Assembly: GCA_008638375.1 (NCBI GenBank)
Contig: CM018037.1
Coordinates: forward strand, 28,697,576 to 28,761,575
Reading direction: 5' to 3'
Source: Nyssa sinensis
Taxonomy: Eukaryota; Streptophyta; Magnoliopsida; Cornales; Nyssaceae
Length of the DNA stretch: 64,000 nt
The translations under genes and the position numbers were made by a program. Positions 33,893 to 45,721 of the stretch are shown here, piece after piece; the first letter of the stretch is position 1, and each line of letters opens with the position of its first letter. The notes under the pieces are model-generated. The model was not told where the DNA came from. It worked only from the letters and a program-made list of their open reading frames with translations, and did no database searches.

Positions 33893-35966
33893 CTACAAAC
33901 TCATATGAGCATGTTTGGAACATAGCCCAATGTTGTCTTCAACTTCTTCCACAAATTTGTAAGAACACTTCCTTTTCTGTGTCTGAGGTGCCCCCATTTT
34001 CAGATTGCTCTTATTTTGTTGCTTTGGTATCCTTATTAAAGACCGCGAGTACCGGTTGTCATGTGATGCTGTTACAATTAATGGCTCCACATTGAATACC
34101 TCAAGCAAATGCTCCTTCAGAAAAATTACATCCTCTTCATCTGTAAATCCTTCTAACTTGACCACTTTGAGACGACGCAATCGTGCTCGAGGGGTGATTT
34201 GATTAGAACACTCCCCTGCAATGCTTGGGATGCCGTAGCTTGTAGGGTCAATCTGCAAATTTCATTAACAGGGTGTAAAGCCTTAAGCTAGGGAAAAGTA
34301 ATTAGGGTATCAAGAACTTTTGCGAGAGTGACTTATAATGGCTACTAAAAAGAGTTGTACAAGCAAATTATCCTTCTTCAAATGAATATTGTTCCTCAAA
34401 GCGCCAAGAATGTTGCATTTTGAGCATCCATTGTCCCGGCATGGGGTTAAAATGAAGTTTTTTTTTTTTTTTTGAAAACACTTCAAGAACTTTTGCAAGA
34501 GTTATAGGCTACTAAAAAGAGTTGTACAAGCAAATTATCCTTCTTAAAATGAATATTGTTCCTCAAACCTCAAGAATGTTGCCTTTTCAGCATCGATTGT
34601 CCTGGCATGGGGGGTTAAAATGAAGTTTTCTTGTTTTTTGAAAACACTTCCTAAAATTTCAAGCATATCCCTTACTTCAACTGATGAAATCTGACTATAT
34701 GAACAGAGATTGAAGGAAACTTACCTTTATGAAGAGTCTTTCCAGGGAAGGGCAGATTTTAAGGAAAGAGACCAAGGCATCAATCTTGTGTTCATCCATT
34801 GAACTATCAATCCACCACAAATCTTTTACATTGCTGAACCGTAAGTTCTCCTGTCCTGAGGATAGCCATGGCCTGACAATTGCCTGCAAGAAGAAGTTAT
34901 TGAGCCTCATTTTGTGTATGCTGAATCAACGAGTGTAGAATCAATCCAAAATCATCTCAAAAACATACCTCGAATACCCATCTACATAGTGTGAGAATTT
35001 TAACATTTTTTATGGCTAGTAGAAGTTTGTCAAATTGCTGGTACTCAAAGTTACTGTAGCCTGGGCCTTGTCTGAAATCAAGCATGGCATCTTCTAAGTA
35101 CTGAAGACCTCGGAGTGAAAACCAGCAAAGAAGCCCCCGGTAGCGAAAAGAGGTAAGATCATAAGCTTCAATATAAAGAGATTTCAGTTGGGGACAGTCC
35201 AGAATAGTCAAGCTCTGAAGATTTGAAACAACATCAATACGTAAAGATCTCAATCCATTGCACTTGCTGATTGTTAAGCTTTCAAGAGAGTGGAAATTTG
35301 AAACCAGAGAGGAAACTGTTTCATTAGTAAGATAGTTCACTGATGTTAAATTCAGGGTTTTGATGAAGAAGGTAGAGGGAGAAGACTGATGGGTAGGGTC
35401 CCTGCTATTCAGTACCAAATACCAACCAAATTGCCTGGGAAATTCTGGTTTTCCCAAAGAGAAATCAAGATGAAGTTTCTTATTTAACCCAACAATGGCT
35501 AAGAGGACGAGACCTTTGCCAAAGTGAAACTGAAGCCTCCTGTGATTCTTTAATGGATCAAGCTCATCAAACTGAAGAAGAAAGTTCCCAATTGCACAAT
35601 CAATGTCTTCTTTGGTTCCATGCTGCACTAAAGCCCTGTTCCAGAAGCCTCTCCATTGGGTTGACAGAGAGGTAGTTTGTAATGCTGATTTAAAGTGTAG
35701 TTTAGAAATAAGGAGTAAAAGGATCTCATCTGGTAAATAGCTAATCCGATCATCTGTTTGTTCTTTTCTGTCACTCCTGCTGCAGAAAAAACATGACTGA
35801 ATAGTTTCAAACTTTCAAATTTCAACAGTGAAATCAGAAAGAAGAGATTGATTCCTCACCTGTCAGAACTTGTATTGCCATAATCGAGATTGCTTCTTCT
35901 TCTCTCATGGCTTGGATCATTCTTCTGGTTTTGCTTCTTCTTCTTCTTTGGGAGCTTTTTGCCCAT
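33893..35966 (-). CDS. F-box/FBD/LRR protein, copy 2
   Basis: Exons on the minus strand are 35966-35860, 35779-34969, 34883-34725 and 34252-33893, in consistent phase, for 478 residues. The start MGKKLPKKKKK is strongly basic and could be a nuclear signal. The F-box begins near residue 47 (RISYLPDEIL through SLSTQWRGFW). LRR-like SLTISKCNGL and SLTILDCPQL follow, then WWIDSSMDEHKIDALVSFL in exon 3 and an FBD-type end (VVKLEGFTDEEDVIFLKEHLL). Exon count, exon sizes and intron phases match the neighbour 28060-31086, showing tandem duplication. Exon 2 has a double acceptor (CAGCAG at 35777-35782), so forms with or without one serine are possible. The last intron contains a 173-bp tandem duplication. 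Confidence 0.85.
34311..34655. repeat. Tandem duplication in FBD copy 2 intron 3, unit about 173 bp
   Basis: Units 34311-34483 and 34484-34655 both begin CAAGAACTTTTGC and end with AAAATGAAGTTTT, a T-run and GAAAACACTTC. They differ at a few per cent of sites. Confidence 0.85.
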
Positions 35967-38900
35967 GTTAGGGATTCAATTCCTTGAGGGGAAGGGCAAT
36001 GTGAACAAGGCATGATAAAGGGTATTTCTTCCTCATTATTATATTATATAGAATGGATATGGATTCAAATTTCTCAATGAAGACGACCCATGAAAATGTT
36101 AGGATCATTGATCTTTGTTTTTTTTTTTTTTTTTTTTTTTATTTAAATTTAAACTTAGTGACCAAGAAAGGGTATATGACTTTCTAGATACGAACATTGT
36201 GACGACATTGCCAACAAAAATTAAGGGAGTGGCAGCCAATGGGGTGGAAACTGGGTTGCTTTAATTAAGGCCGCGTTTGGAAGCGGGATTATTACCTAAT
36301 TACATTATTTTATCCCACTTAAAGCACCAATCAAGCATTTGAATTGGTAAAAATGAATTGGGATTATTTTGTTCTAGAATTATTCAATCCCAGGATGGAT
36401 GTAGTATTAGTTATCCCAGTATAAATCATTGTTATTAAGGAATAATAAATATAGACATATTAGAGGGAAGAATACACGAAAAGTTAATGTGATTTAACTC
36501 GATTTTATTTTGACTCAAGTTTAAAATGTGACATTAATATCTTTTGTAGTTATGATAGAAATGTCAAAATGTGATGAAATTATTATTATTATTATATTTC
36601 TTTAGTTTAGCAATTAGCGTATCCTGAATAACTTATACGCATCGCATCATATTAAGTCTTTTTTTAATCCAGTCAAGGACAGATCATTCATGTCGGGACT
36701 TGGAGAATTTATAAGAAAAATCTTATAGCCTATAACCTCAAGTAGTTACCAAGGTTCGATCCCTGGACGCTCGGATTTACAACTCGTCCCATTATCAAAA
36801 TCTAATATTTTGGTTTAGTGATAAGATAAAATTTTAGAAGAAAAATTTACAGTTTACCTTCTTATAACTATCTACTTTCATTTGTTTTGACTAAAAATCC
36901 AAAGGTACTATTCTTTATAAGAAATATTAATGCCATCTTTAAAATCACACGAGGTCAAAGTAAAACCGGATTATTGATAAAAAAAAAAAAAAAAGTGAAA
37001 TCAGGCTAAATTACAAGGTTATTTTACCTTAAGCATTTCTGCATTTACTCTTTGTATTTTTTTTTTTTTTCACATTGAAGAGATAACAGTTTCAAAGGGA
37101 GTTTGTTCTTATATATTAAAATGTATCACCTAGCAATATTGGCATAAGGGCACCGCTACAACTTATATTTTACTTTTAATATACTTTTCCGCACATTTTA
37201 CAAAGAGATTTGACAAAATTTATAATAATTGTCAATTTCCTATCACAATCCTCCCCTCTGTTGTAAAATAAGAGAAATCCAGTCAAGATAATATCAGTAT
37301 GACTATGTACAGTGAAGAACACTAAATAATTAGTAAAAAAAAGCATATTATAATGAGTAATTTAATAGAAGAAATAATTTTAAATAAAATAGAATGACGT
37401 GACGTGACATGACATAATTTATATAACGGAGCTCAAATAATTAAAATAAAATTTTATTAAATTAGATGAGTTTCACACAAACTAATTTTCCAAACTATTT
37501 CAGAAAAACATTTTTGATGTTTGCTTATTTGTTAGAATTTATTGATTATGGTAAGTTTCAAAATTATACTTTTAATATAAATTTTATTTTATGTTTTATG
37601 ACATTTTTAATATAGAGTTTATTTTGTATTATATGATTTAGGATTGCTACGAATCAAAGTCTTTATGGGCTTAAAGTCATAACAATTATATCCTTAACTT
37701 ATAAAAGATTAAGAGTGTTGGGGCTTTTAGAGTATCCATTCCACAGTTTTCTTATGTGATTTTCTCTCTTCAAGGTTCTTTATTTCTTCTTACTTATATT
37801 ATTTTCATAATTTTTTAGTAATCTAAAAAAGGTAGTTCATCCTCTTTTTCAGGACACGCTGAGTCTTGAGGAAAACCATTGAAAGCAATTGGATTGTATC
37901 TAAGAGCTGCTAGAGTCATTTCTATCATTTACGTAAGGAGGCGTAGTTGTTTTACGACAGTGTTACCGTGCCTCACAGGCCAACTTTTTTTATTTTATTT
38001 TCATACTTATATATATATATATATAATTATATTTGTTGTTATATTTTTATATACTAATATTTTTTAATTTAATTTAATTATACAAATAATATTTCTATTA
38101 ATGCATATTATAATTGATTGTAGGTGATGTAAAATTTTCTAACATTATCATTTTTTTTTTACTTTTGGAAAACAACCATTGAATCTGTTAATCGAGCAAT
38201 TGAACCATGAACAACAAATTAAGGTCTCTATTAAATTAATGTTTGCTTCGTTTTTAATAATTAGGGATGCAATGCGGTGAATTTAGGATGGGGAATCATT
38301 TTTCAACTCCACTCTACAAAAATAAATTATCTCTTAAACCTATTTAAATTCCGTGATAAATAAGATCAATCCCTATTTAATTATTGAACTTTTATTTATT
38401 TTATTAAATTATTTATAATTAACTTATTTCAAACAAGACTTACACGTATTAAAATAAATGTTAATACAGAATTAAAATGTTATGATTTCTTTTACAAATA
38501 TATAATTATATCAAGTTTCGTTCAAACTTCTAATATAAGAATAAAAAAAATATTACTATAAATATTGATCCTGTATTATAAAAACTCTTTTATTATTTTA
38601 TTATATATAATTGAAATAAGACAGAGTGTGATGCCTTCATTCAAAATCAATTTCAAATCTTAATAGACTTTCACATAATTTCATCTAAATATGTTCTATT
38701 AAAGATCGGGTCTGACTAGTTCTTAATGAATCGGATTAAATTATCATCCTTACTAATAACTATAATTAAGTAGTTAAACTCATCGCTCGTTAGTACAATT
38801 TTATTTTCTTAAAACTAATTGAATTTACAACTTCAGATATAACCTTAAGCACTCCACTTCATAATTAAAAAAAAAAAAAAAAAAGTGGTGTCTTAGGCTA

Positions 38901-39895
38901 TACATAGAGACCTATCGGAGCATAGAGTCATTCACCTTAATTATTATTTTAGTTTCTAATGAAATAGTATTTTACATCCAAGAAAAAAGTTATTATTTGA
39001 CTCAAAATAGATCCGGTCCATAAATAGTGACTAAGAGCTACTCTAGGAGGACTAGGAGGATCTATTTTTTGACTCATAAAATTCTTTTGGATGTTATTAC
39101 AATATTTATGCATACACCAATGATTCTCAACATTATACATACACTAATAACTCCTAAGATTATATATCACTCTAATAATGATCCAAAAAAGTATCTATTT
39201 AATATTTTAATGTATTTTTCTCTCACTTTCCGCCAATCTATCTCTCTCTCTCTTCCAACTAACTTTTGAATTCTCTCTCTATAATATCTATATTTACATC
39301 CACCTCCTTTTTACTATTTACAGTTGGATCCAAAATAAGTGCTACGATAACTGTTCTCATGAAACATAAACAGTACATTAATGACAGTCATATTAGCAAA
39401 TGAAAGAAATGACTTCCCTCTTAAAGTCATTATTCAAGTTGTTTTAACTAGTTGCATATATGGATCTCATGAAAAGAGTGACAACCAAAAGTTAATTGTA
39501 AGAAAGAAAAAAAAATGAATAAAATATATTAAAATATAAAAAAAAATATTCTCTTTAAATACTAGTATTGGAATGATGTAGAGTATTAGAAGTCATTGAT
39601 GAATGTATGAACAGTGTTCATTGAGCACTATAACAGTACCAAATAAATTTTTTGGGTACAAAAATGGCAATGGGCTTTTTAGGCCATTATCATCTCCTTT
39701 CTATAAAATCATATTATATCCGTACGACGTCGTTTGAAGGGGATCTGTATCTCTCAACGTTTACCTCTCCCCTTGTAAAGATGGCTTTGGGGTTTTAGGA
39801 TTTTGATTTCGCCTCCAAACCCCACAAAAACCTACGAATACTGGGTTTGTTCTCTGTGTGTAAAATAGGATTGTTGATACTGCAAAAAATCGAAA
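35967..39895. other. AT-rich spacer between FBD copy 2 and PHIP1
   Basis: The only element-like landmark is GGCCGCGTTTGGAAGCGGG at about 36269, which resembles one end of a MITE whose partner was not found. A tRNA-like GGTTCGATCCCTGG (36753-36766) has no convincing A box. Poly-T and poly-A runs and a short TA repeat (38008-38023) occur. The final 170 bases are the likely PHIP1 promoter and leader. Confidence 0.45.
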
Positions 39896-42800
39896 ATGGT
39901 TCTATCAAACAAAAAGCTAAAGCAAAAGCTGAGAGCCTCTATGGCCGAATCATTAGCAGCATCAGAGGCTCAACATTACACGACCAACAAAAATTCAGCA
40001 GACAAAGAACACCCGAATTCGCAGACCCACCAGTCTTTCAAGTCTCTCCTGGACTCAGAAACCCAGAAACCCAGGTTTTCCAAGAGAGAGAAACGAAGAA
40101 AAACCCTCTCTTTACAGGGTCCAGAGACTGTGGGTGTGAGTGATAGTGGTGGTACAAAGGAGGAGAATGAGAAAGGTGCTTCAGAAGTTGGGGGTGGTAA
40201 GAAGAATAAGAAGAAGAGGAAGAGGAAGAGAGAAGAGGGGTTAGATAGTGGAGTGGTGGAATCGACGGAGAATGTTGCGGGGAAGAAAGCGAAGAAGATA
40301 AAGGAAAAGAAGAAGAAGAGAGAAGAGGGTTTAGATAGCGGAGTGGTGGAATCGAAGGAAAATATTGCGGGGAAGAAGGCTAAGAAGAAGAAGAAGAAGA
40401 CGAAGAAGAAAAAGAAGGCGGCGGCGGCGAAGACGGAAGCAAACGAGGAGGTGAAGAAGGGTGTTGAGGGTGCTGATGGAGGAAATGAAGAACAAGATTT
40501 GACAGAGGTAGTTAAGACCAGTGATAGGTATAAGTTTGAAAATAAAAGCACCCATTTTGTGGCTTTTTTACATACTATTTTATTACTTCAGTTCATTTTG
40601 TGCAGAGATAGTTTTCTTCTGTTTATTCATTTAAATTGCTTACTCTGCTGTGGGTTTTGTTTATGAACGAGAGTTGATTGGTTATGTAGAAGATTTTGGG
40701 TTGAATTGATGGTCTTTGCTATGGGCATGTTGAGGCTTTTGAGTTGGATATAGTTATAGATTCAACAATATTGAGTTTTGTGTGTGTACCACTTTCCCAA
40801 ATCAAACTTTTTATGCTTTATATAATAATATTATGTGGTTAGTATGGTTGTTTTGATAATAGCTGTGCTATTATTAAATTGTTACTATGGAATATACTAT
40901 CATCTTTAATGCTTTGTATAGTTATTATGTGCTTAGTTCAGTTGTTTCACTAAGAGCCATGTTATTAGTGAATTGTGACTGTGGAATTAAGTGATGGGAT
41001 CTATAGTTGTTTTTATTTTTCTTCTAGGATGTTTTCAGTTGCTCTGAATATACAGGACAAGAGAATAAGCTAACTTTTAATTTTCAATTCTTATGTTTGA
41101 GGACCTGAGAAGACAAATGGCTCTATTCAACTGAGATTAAATCAGCTATTTGCCTTAGCCAAATGAAATTTTCCTTTTATTAAGAAACAGGAAAATTGAT
41201 GATTGTAGGATTCACCTTTCCTCTCCCCCTCGACTATCTTAAAAACTAAATGGCAGATTAGAAGTTTTTGTGGTTATCTGGATGGTAGGAATTTAGATTA
41301 AATTGAAGATTCCTTATTTTTATATTTTAATTATGAGGCTTTTGAGCTATTCTTTTATTACAGTCAACAAAATGGGGATGTTTCTACAAAAGTTTATGTC
41401 GGAGGCATTCCATACTACTCTACTGAGGATGATATTCGGAGTTACTTTGATGGTTGTGGCACCATTACTGAAGTTGATTGTATGAAGTTTCCTGAGACTG
41501 GGAAGTTCAGAGGGATTGCGATTATCAGTTTCAAGGTATACTTAGTTAGATCAGTTTCTGCATTTTATTTTATTTTATTTGTTACTTTTTTTGTTCATTC
41601 CAATCCATGATGCTTGCAACTCGTATTATTAGCTGTCGCCAAACCATTTTTAGTTGGCTATTGATTTCTTTATTAAGCTATAAAAATTTATTCTAATGAC
41701 TTGATCCTTATATGGACCCAGGTGCATCCCTGTATGGTACATGTCATGGGTCGCATTGGAGTAAAAAAGTTCATTGTTTAGGTGGCCATCCATGTTGTGC
41801 ATTGACAATTTGGTGTACCATGGTTAAGAAAATTGTGTATTTCAATATTGGCATGAAACGTTGTATTTCAATAATGGCATGAAATAGAGGAAGACATCCT
41901 GCCTTTATTGTTCAATATGGAAAAGACTTGGTATTACTTGAATCTTGAACCAAGTTATTTTAGAAGCATTCGCTCTAGAGGAATTAATATCTGTCAATCT
42001 AAACCCTGGGTGCAGTTAAATAAAAGCAAATGCAGAATTTGATACTTTTCTAAACTTTAGTCTAACTACTCCCTCAGTGACCTCCAATCTCATTGTATTT
42101 GTTGCTTAGAAGTGTAAAATTGAACCAATGTTTGAAGTTTGACAGTATTGTAAATTATCTAGTTATGATGGTGCAATGCCTCATTCACTTGTAAAAACCA
42201 TCTCTCTTTCCCATGGAGAATTTCTCAAGTTATCAACTGAATCATTCTTAACTCTGTGACTCTGCACAGTGACCTTGCTCTCTTATCAATTTTCCTTGCA
42301 TAATAACTAAATGAGTTCTGTACTCCTAGGGAACAGATTTGCAAGAATCAATATTCATGGCATTCATATTACTGGTATTTGAAAATCATGATAAGTAATT
42401 TCATTTAGAAAAATAGGTTACCATTGAAAACTTCAGAATGTATAAAAATAACATCAAATCTAATTTGGAGGGATTTAGATGAGCATAGAAGATAATATTA
42501 AGGTCAATAGTGTAGCTGATTATTAAGGCTTAGCTTGGATGAGTCACTTTCTAGGGAGTGCTGTGTAAGAGGCTCCATTCTTCCATTGTGTAATTTCTTT
42601 ACTTGGTAAATATTTCCCTTGTCAGAAAGAATGGCAAGTACTTGCTCTCTGTGTAATCACTTCTTTTCTTCTTTGTGTGGGAAGTTCATGTAGTTTTCTT
42701 CTGCCACTTTTTTTATGAATAAACTTGTGTAATCAGTAGGTTCTTCTCTTACCTGAAAGTCATCTATAAGGTTTATTTTGGACGGGTTGATAATTCCAAG

Positions 42801-45721
42801 GTCAACAAATATGTAAAAGTTTCCTTCTTCCATATATTATTTTTCTCTACACTGTCTACATTAAAAGTTTCCTATTGTGCAAAAAAATAAGGTAAACATG
42901 ACTTGTTGATTAACTTGCTCCTATATTTCTTGTGAAGTTCATCTAGTTTTCTTGGAATGAACTTGAATTGTTAATAGTTCCTCTTTACTAGTGCGGAAAA
43001 GGTGTCACACTAACTTTTGACTTATTTGTTTCTCTTAACATCTTCACATTCCTTACCTTCAGTTCTGATATTGTTTTATATTTCTTGTGAAGTTCATCTA
43101 GTTTTCTTGGAATGAACTTGAATTGTTAATAGTTCCTCTTTACCAGTGTGGAAAAGGTGTCACACTAACTTTTTGACTTTTTTGTTTTTCTTAACGTCTT
43201 CACATTCCTTACCTTCAGTTCTGATATTGTTTTCTCCTCTTCACTATTGCTGTGGACAAGTATTACATATTTACATTATATCATGCCACACTTTCTTTAG
43301 CATATGTTGAAAGCACATTCCATATGACTTGTCAAAAAATAAAAATTAAAAAGTGCATTCCATAACAGATGATTTCTAGAATAGCTGAATTGAAGTACGT
43401 GCAAAACTGTGGCACATTTCAGTGTTAACCTCTGTATTGGATGGAAGAAGACATCTGGGAAGTGGGTCGGATAGCCAGTTTTATGCCCGAGAGTCAGACA
43501 GGCTGTTGGATGAGATTAATATATGACTCTGTAGTACTGTCTAGGTCTATTCTCCCTCTATAAACTTCATTGGCTTGCCCCAAGATGTAGTTTTAGGGGA
43601 TTCAATTTTTTCAAGGCTTCAGATGTGTGATAGTACCAAATATTAGTGCATCTGGGAGTCCTGAAATACTCCAAGTATAGACAGATAATGGACTTGTTCT
43701 TCCATCAGTCGCCTTAGCCCCCTTGGCTAGTTAGTGCCCGGGCTAGGTTGTGTCCCTAAGTTTTTGTCTTGTAACTTGTGCTCGAGTATATTTGATTGTG
43801 TTATCATCTAAAGAAAGTTTAGCCAGTTCTTTGTTTTTGAAACTTCAACCTAAACCTTTCTTTTTATTTTATTTTATTGGATTATCTCAATAAGACTTAC
43901 TCTTGACCTGCAGCCATGCAAAACTTTTAGAGGTAGGACTAGGGCCACTTAAGTTGGTAATTGACCTCATTAGGTTAGTAACTAGTACTAAGTGAAAGAT
44001 GGGGGTAAAGATACCGGCACATTATACAGGGAAACTGATTGCTCATCCTAGCTGTTGGGTTGAGGTTTTGGGACACCTACCAACATGATTGGTAGCTATG
44101 GATGGGTAAAGCAAGTTTCCGAATTTTGGTTTGCACATTGATTACTGTCCTGATCTAGATTGAACTGAAAGTCCCAAATTTTATTTTAGGGTTATGTTTG
44201 GTTAAGATTACTAGATAAATGATTGTTATATTTTTTTTGATAGGTAAATCACACACACACACACACTCCATTGTGCCCCTTAAGGGAACTTGAACTCTCA
44301 ACCTCTCATATGGAGAGTTGGATGAGGTACCAACATACCAACCAAGCTAGAGCTTCTTGGTAGATAAATAATTGTTATATAATTGATTGAAACTTAAATA
44401 ATTTTGTAAAAAAAACAAGTTTGATTAATTCATAGAATAAATTTTTTTTTTTTTAATAAAAAATAGATTTTTAGTGCCAAGCATGGACCGGTTTAAAGAA
44501 TTAATCAATTTAAAGCCTAACTATGATTTAATCAATTTATTTAAGTGATTATAGAGTAACCATTTTTATCTGGTTGACCAAATAATTTTTCTAAAACAAA
44601 ACTGGTTTAATCAGCCAAAATAACCGAAACCAAACATAGCCTAAATATTTGGGTTTTTCAGAGATGATTGCCATATCAAATTGACTTGAAATTGCAATAA
44701 AAATCAGTCAAAATTGAATCAAAAGCTTTTTGAAAAGGGAGAAAAAACTGAAATCTTTGTTTCAAAATGACTGACATATCACTATAGTTTGTGTTAAAAA
44801 AAAATTGGTGTTGAAATTTTGATAGTTGAATGAAAGTATATATCTTGTATCAAATAAAACAGTCAAAATTGAATTCAAAGATTTTTGGAAGGAGGGGGGA
44901 ACTGAAATCTTTGTTTCAAAATGATGGATATATTCATATAGTTTGTGTTAAAAAAACATTATAGAAAAAAAAAGGTGTTGAAACTTTGATAGTTGCATGA
45001 AAGTATATGTCTTGCAATGAAGTGAGTCGTTTTGTTGCTGTTGAATTGATTTTTAATTGATGCATTTCTTCTGCAGACTGAAGCTGCAGCTAAAAGAGCT
45101 TTGGCCCTTGATGGAGCTGACATGTAAGTATCCTATAAATAAGCTTTTCTTCAATGACCATGCTAATTTCCCATTTTCCCTCTGTCATGCTTATGTAAAC
45201 CTCTACCTTGTTGCAGGGGTGGACTCTTCCTTAAAATCCAGCCCTACAAGTCAACTAAAGCTAACAAAGTATCTGATTTTGCCCCTGCAATCGTGGAGGG
45301 TTATAATAGGATATATGTTGGGAATTTATCGTGGGATATAACTGAGGAAGATCTGAGGAAACTTTTCTCAGATTGCAGTATATCTTCCATTCGATTTGGT
45401 GAAGACAAGGAAACACAGGAGTTCCGAGGTTATGCGCATATAGATTTTGCTGATAGTCTTTCTCTAAGCATGGCATTAAATTTGGACCAGAAGATTGTCT
45501 GCGGGAGACCTGTGAGAATTCGATGTGCAGTTCCAAAGAAAGTACCAGAAACGAATACAAAACCCATGTCAATAAGTAACGAAGCTGAGAATAGTGAGGT
45601 AAACACTGTTAGTGGGAAGATAAGAAGGCGGACGTGCTATGAGTGTGGCGAAAAGGGCCATCTTTCATCATCTTGCCCAAAGAAACAAACCACTGATCTG
45701 ACAAATCCCGGTGCAAGTTAA
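39896..45721 (+). CDS. PHIP1: PHIP1-like RNA-binding protein (phragmoplastin-interacting protein 1)
   Basis: Exons are 39896-40527, 41364-41535, 45077-45123 and 45217-45721, all GT-AG and in phase, for 451 residues. The start MVLSNKKLKQK and KRRKT-type segment match PHIP1. A lysine-rich N-terminal half (to about residue 210) is followed by RRM1 (about 220-295; RNP2 VYVGGIP, RNP1 KFRGIAIISF) and RRM2 (about 314-390; IYVGNLS and FRGYAHIDF). A CCHC zinc knuckle follows (Cys424, Cys427, His432, Cys437; CYECGEKGHLSSSC). Arabidopsis PHIP1 binds phragmoplastin and Ran2 mRNA and localises to the forming cell plate. As I recall, that protein has three knuckles; this one has a single knuckle and stops sooner. 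Intron 2 is 3.5 kb and contains a SINE, a tail-only footprint and two tandem duplications. Confidence 0.9.
40231..40410 (+). repeat. Duplicated lysine-rich module in PHIP1 exon 1
   Basis: The peptide KREEGLDSGVVESTENVAGK is repeated as KREEGLDSGVVESKENIAGK about 100 bases downstream, each followed by lysine-rich codons (AAG runs). It is an in-frame tandem duplication with few differences. Confidence 0.85.
42926..43233 (+). repeat. Tandem duplication, unit 155 bp
   Basis: Units 42926-43080 and 43081-43233 both start TTTCTTGTGAAGTTCATCTA (the first preceded by a T) and end in TTCTGATATTGTTTT. They are nearly identical, differing at about five positions. Confidence 0.85.
43311..43364 (+). mobile_element. 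Tail-only retroposon footprint 3
   Basis: A 14-bp flank ending CATTCCATA occurs at 43311-43324 and 43351-43364 (two mismatches). The 26 bases between begin TGACTTGTCAAAAAA and continue A-rich, matching the SINE 3' tail CTTRTC plus A. Confidence 0.6.
44232..44360 (-). mobile_element. tRNA-derived SINE with 20-bp target duplication
   Basis: The 129-bp insertion lies between TAGATAAATGATTGTTATAT (44212-44231) and a copy with one mismatch (44361-44380). Read on the minus strand it has an A-box-like TAGCTTGGTTGG (44349-44338) and a B-box-like GAGAGTTCAAGTTCC (44299-44285), the internal RNA polymerase III promoter of a tRNA-derived SINE. A (GT)n stretch follows, then the 3' end TTTACCTATC and eight A. 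Nothing is coded. The family name is not recognised. Confidence 0.85.
44706..45018 (+). repeat. Imperfect tandem duplication, unit 155 bp
   Basis: Units 44706-44860 and 44861-45018 both start AGTCAAAATTGAAT and share CTGAAATCTTTGTTTCAAAA and TTTGATAGTTG. They lie just upstream of the PHIP1 exon-3 acceptor. Confidence 0.75.

Larger units (their letters stand above)
41536..45076 (+). other. PHIP1 intron 2
   Basis: A 3541-bp intron with no gene of its own. It holds a tandem duplication at 42926-43233, a tail-only footprint at 43311-43364, a complete SINE at 44232-44360 and a second tandem duplication at 44706-45018. Confidence 0.75.

Noticed and set aside
36753..36766. GGTTCGATCCCTGG, a tRNA T-arm or B-box match
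   Set aside because: No A box at the right distance and no cloverleaf partner arms; probably chance or a very degraded SINE.
36957..37005. Possible tail-only footprint: AAAGTAAAACCGG and AAAGTGAAATCAGG around GATAAAAAA
   Set aside because: The flanks need two substitutions and an indel to match, and the inserted sequence lacks the CTTRTC motif in the right place.
39976..40555. Minus-strand frames of 74 and 191 codons, very Phe/Leu/Ser-rich
   Set aside because: Antisense shadow of the lysine-rich PHIP1 exon 1 (AAG runs read as CTT/TTC).
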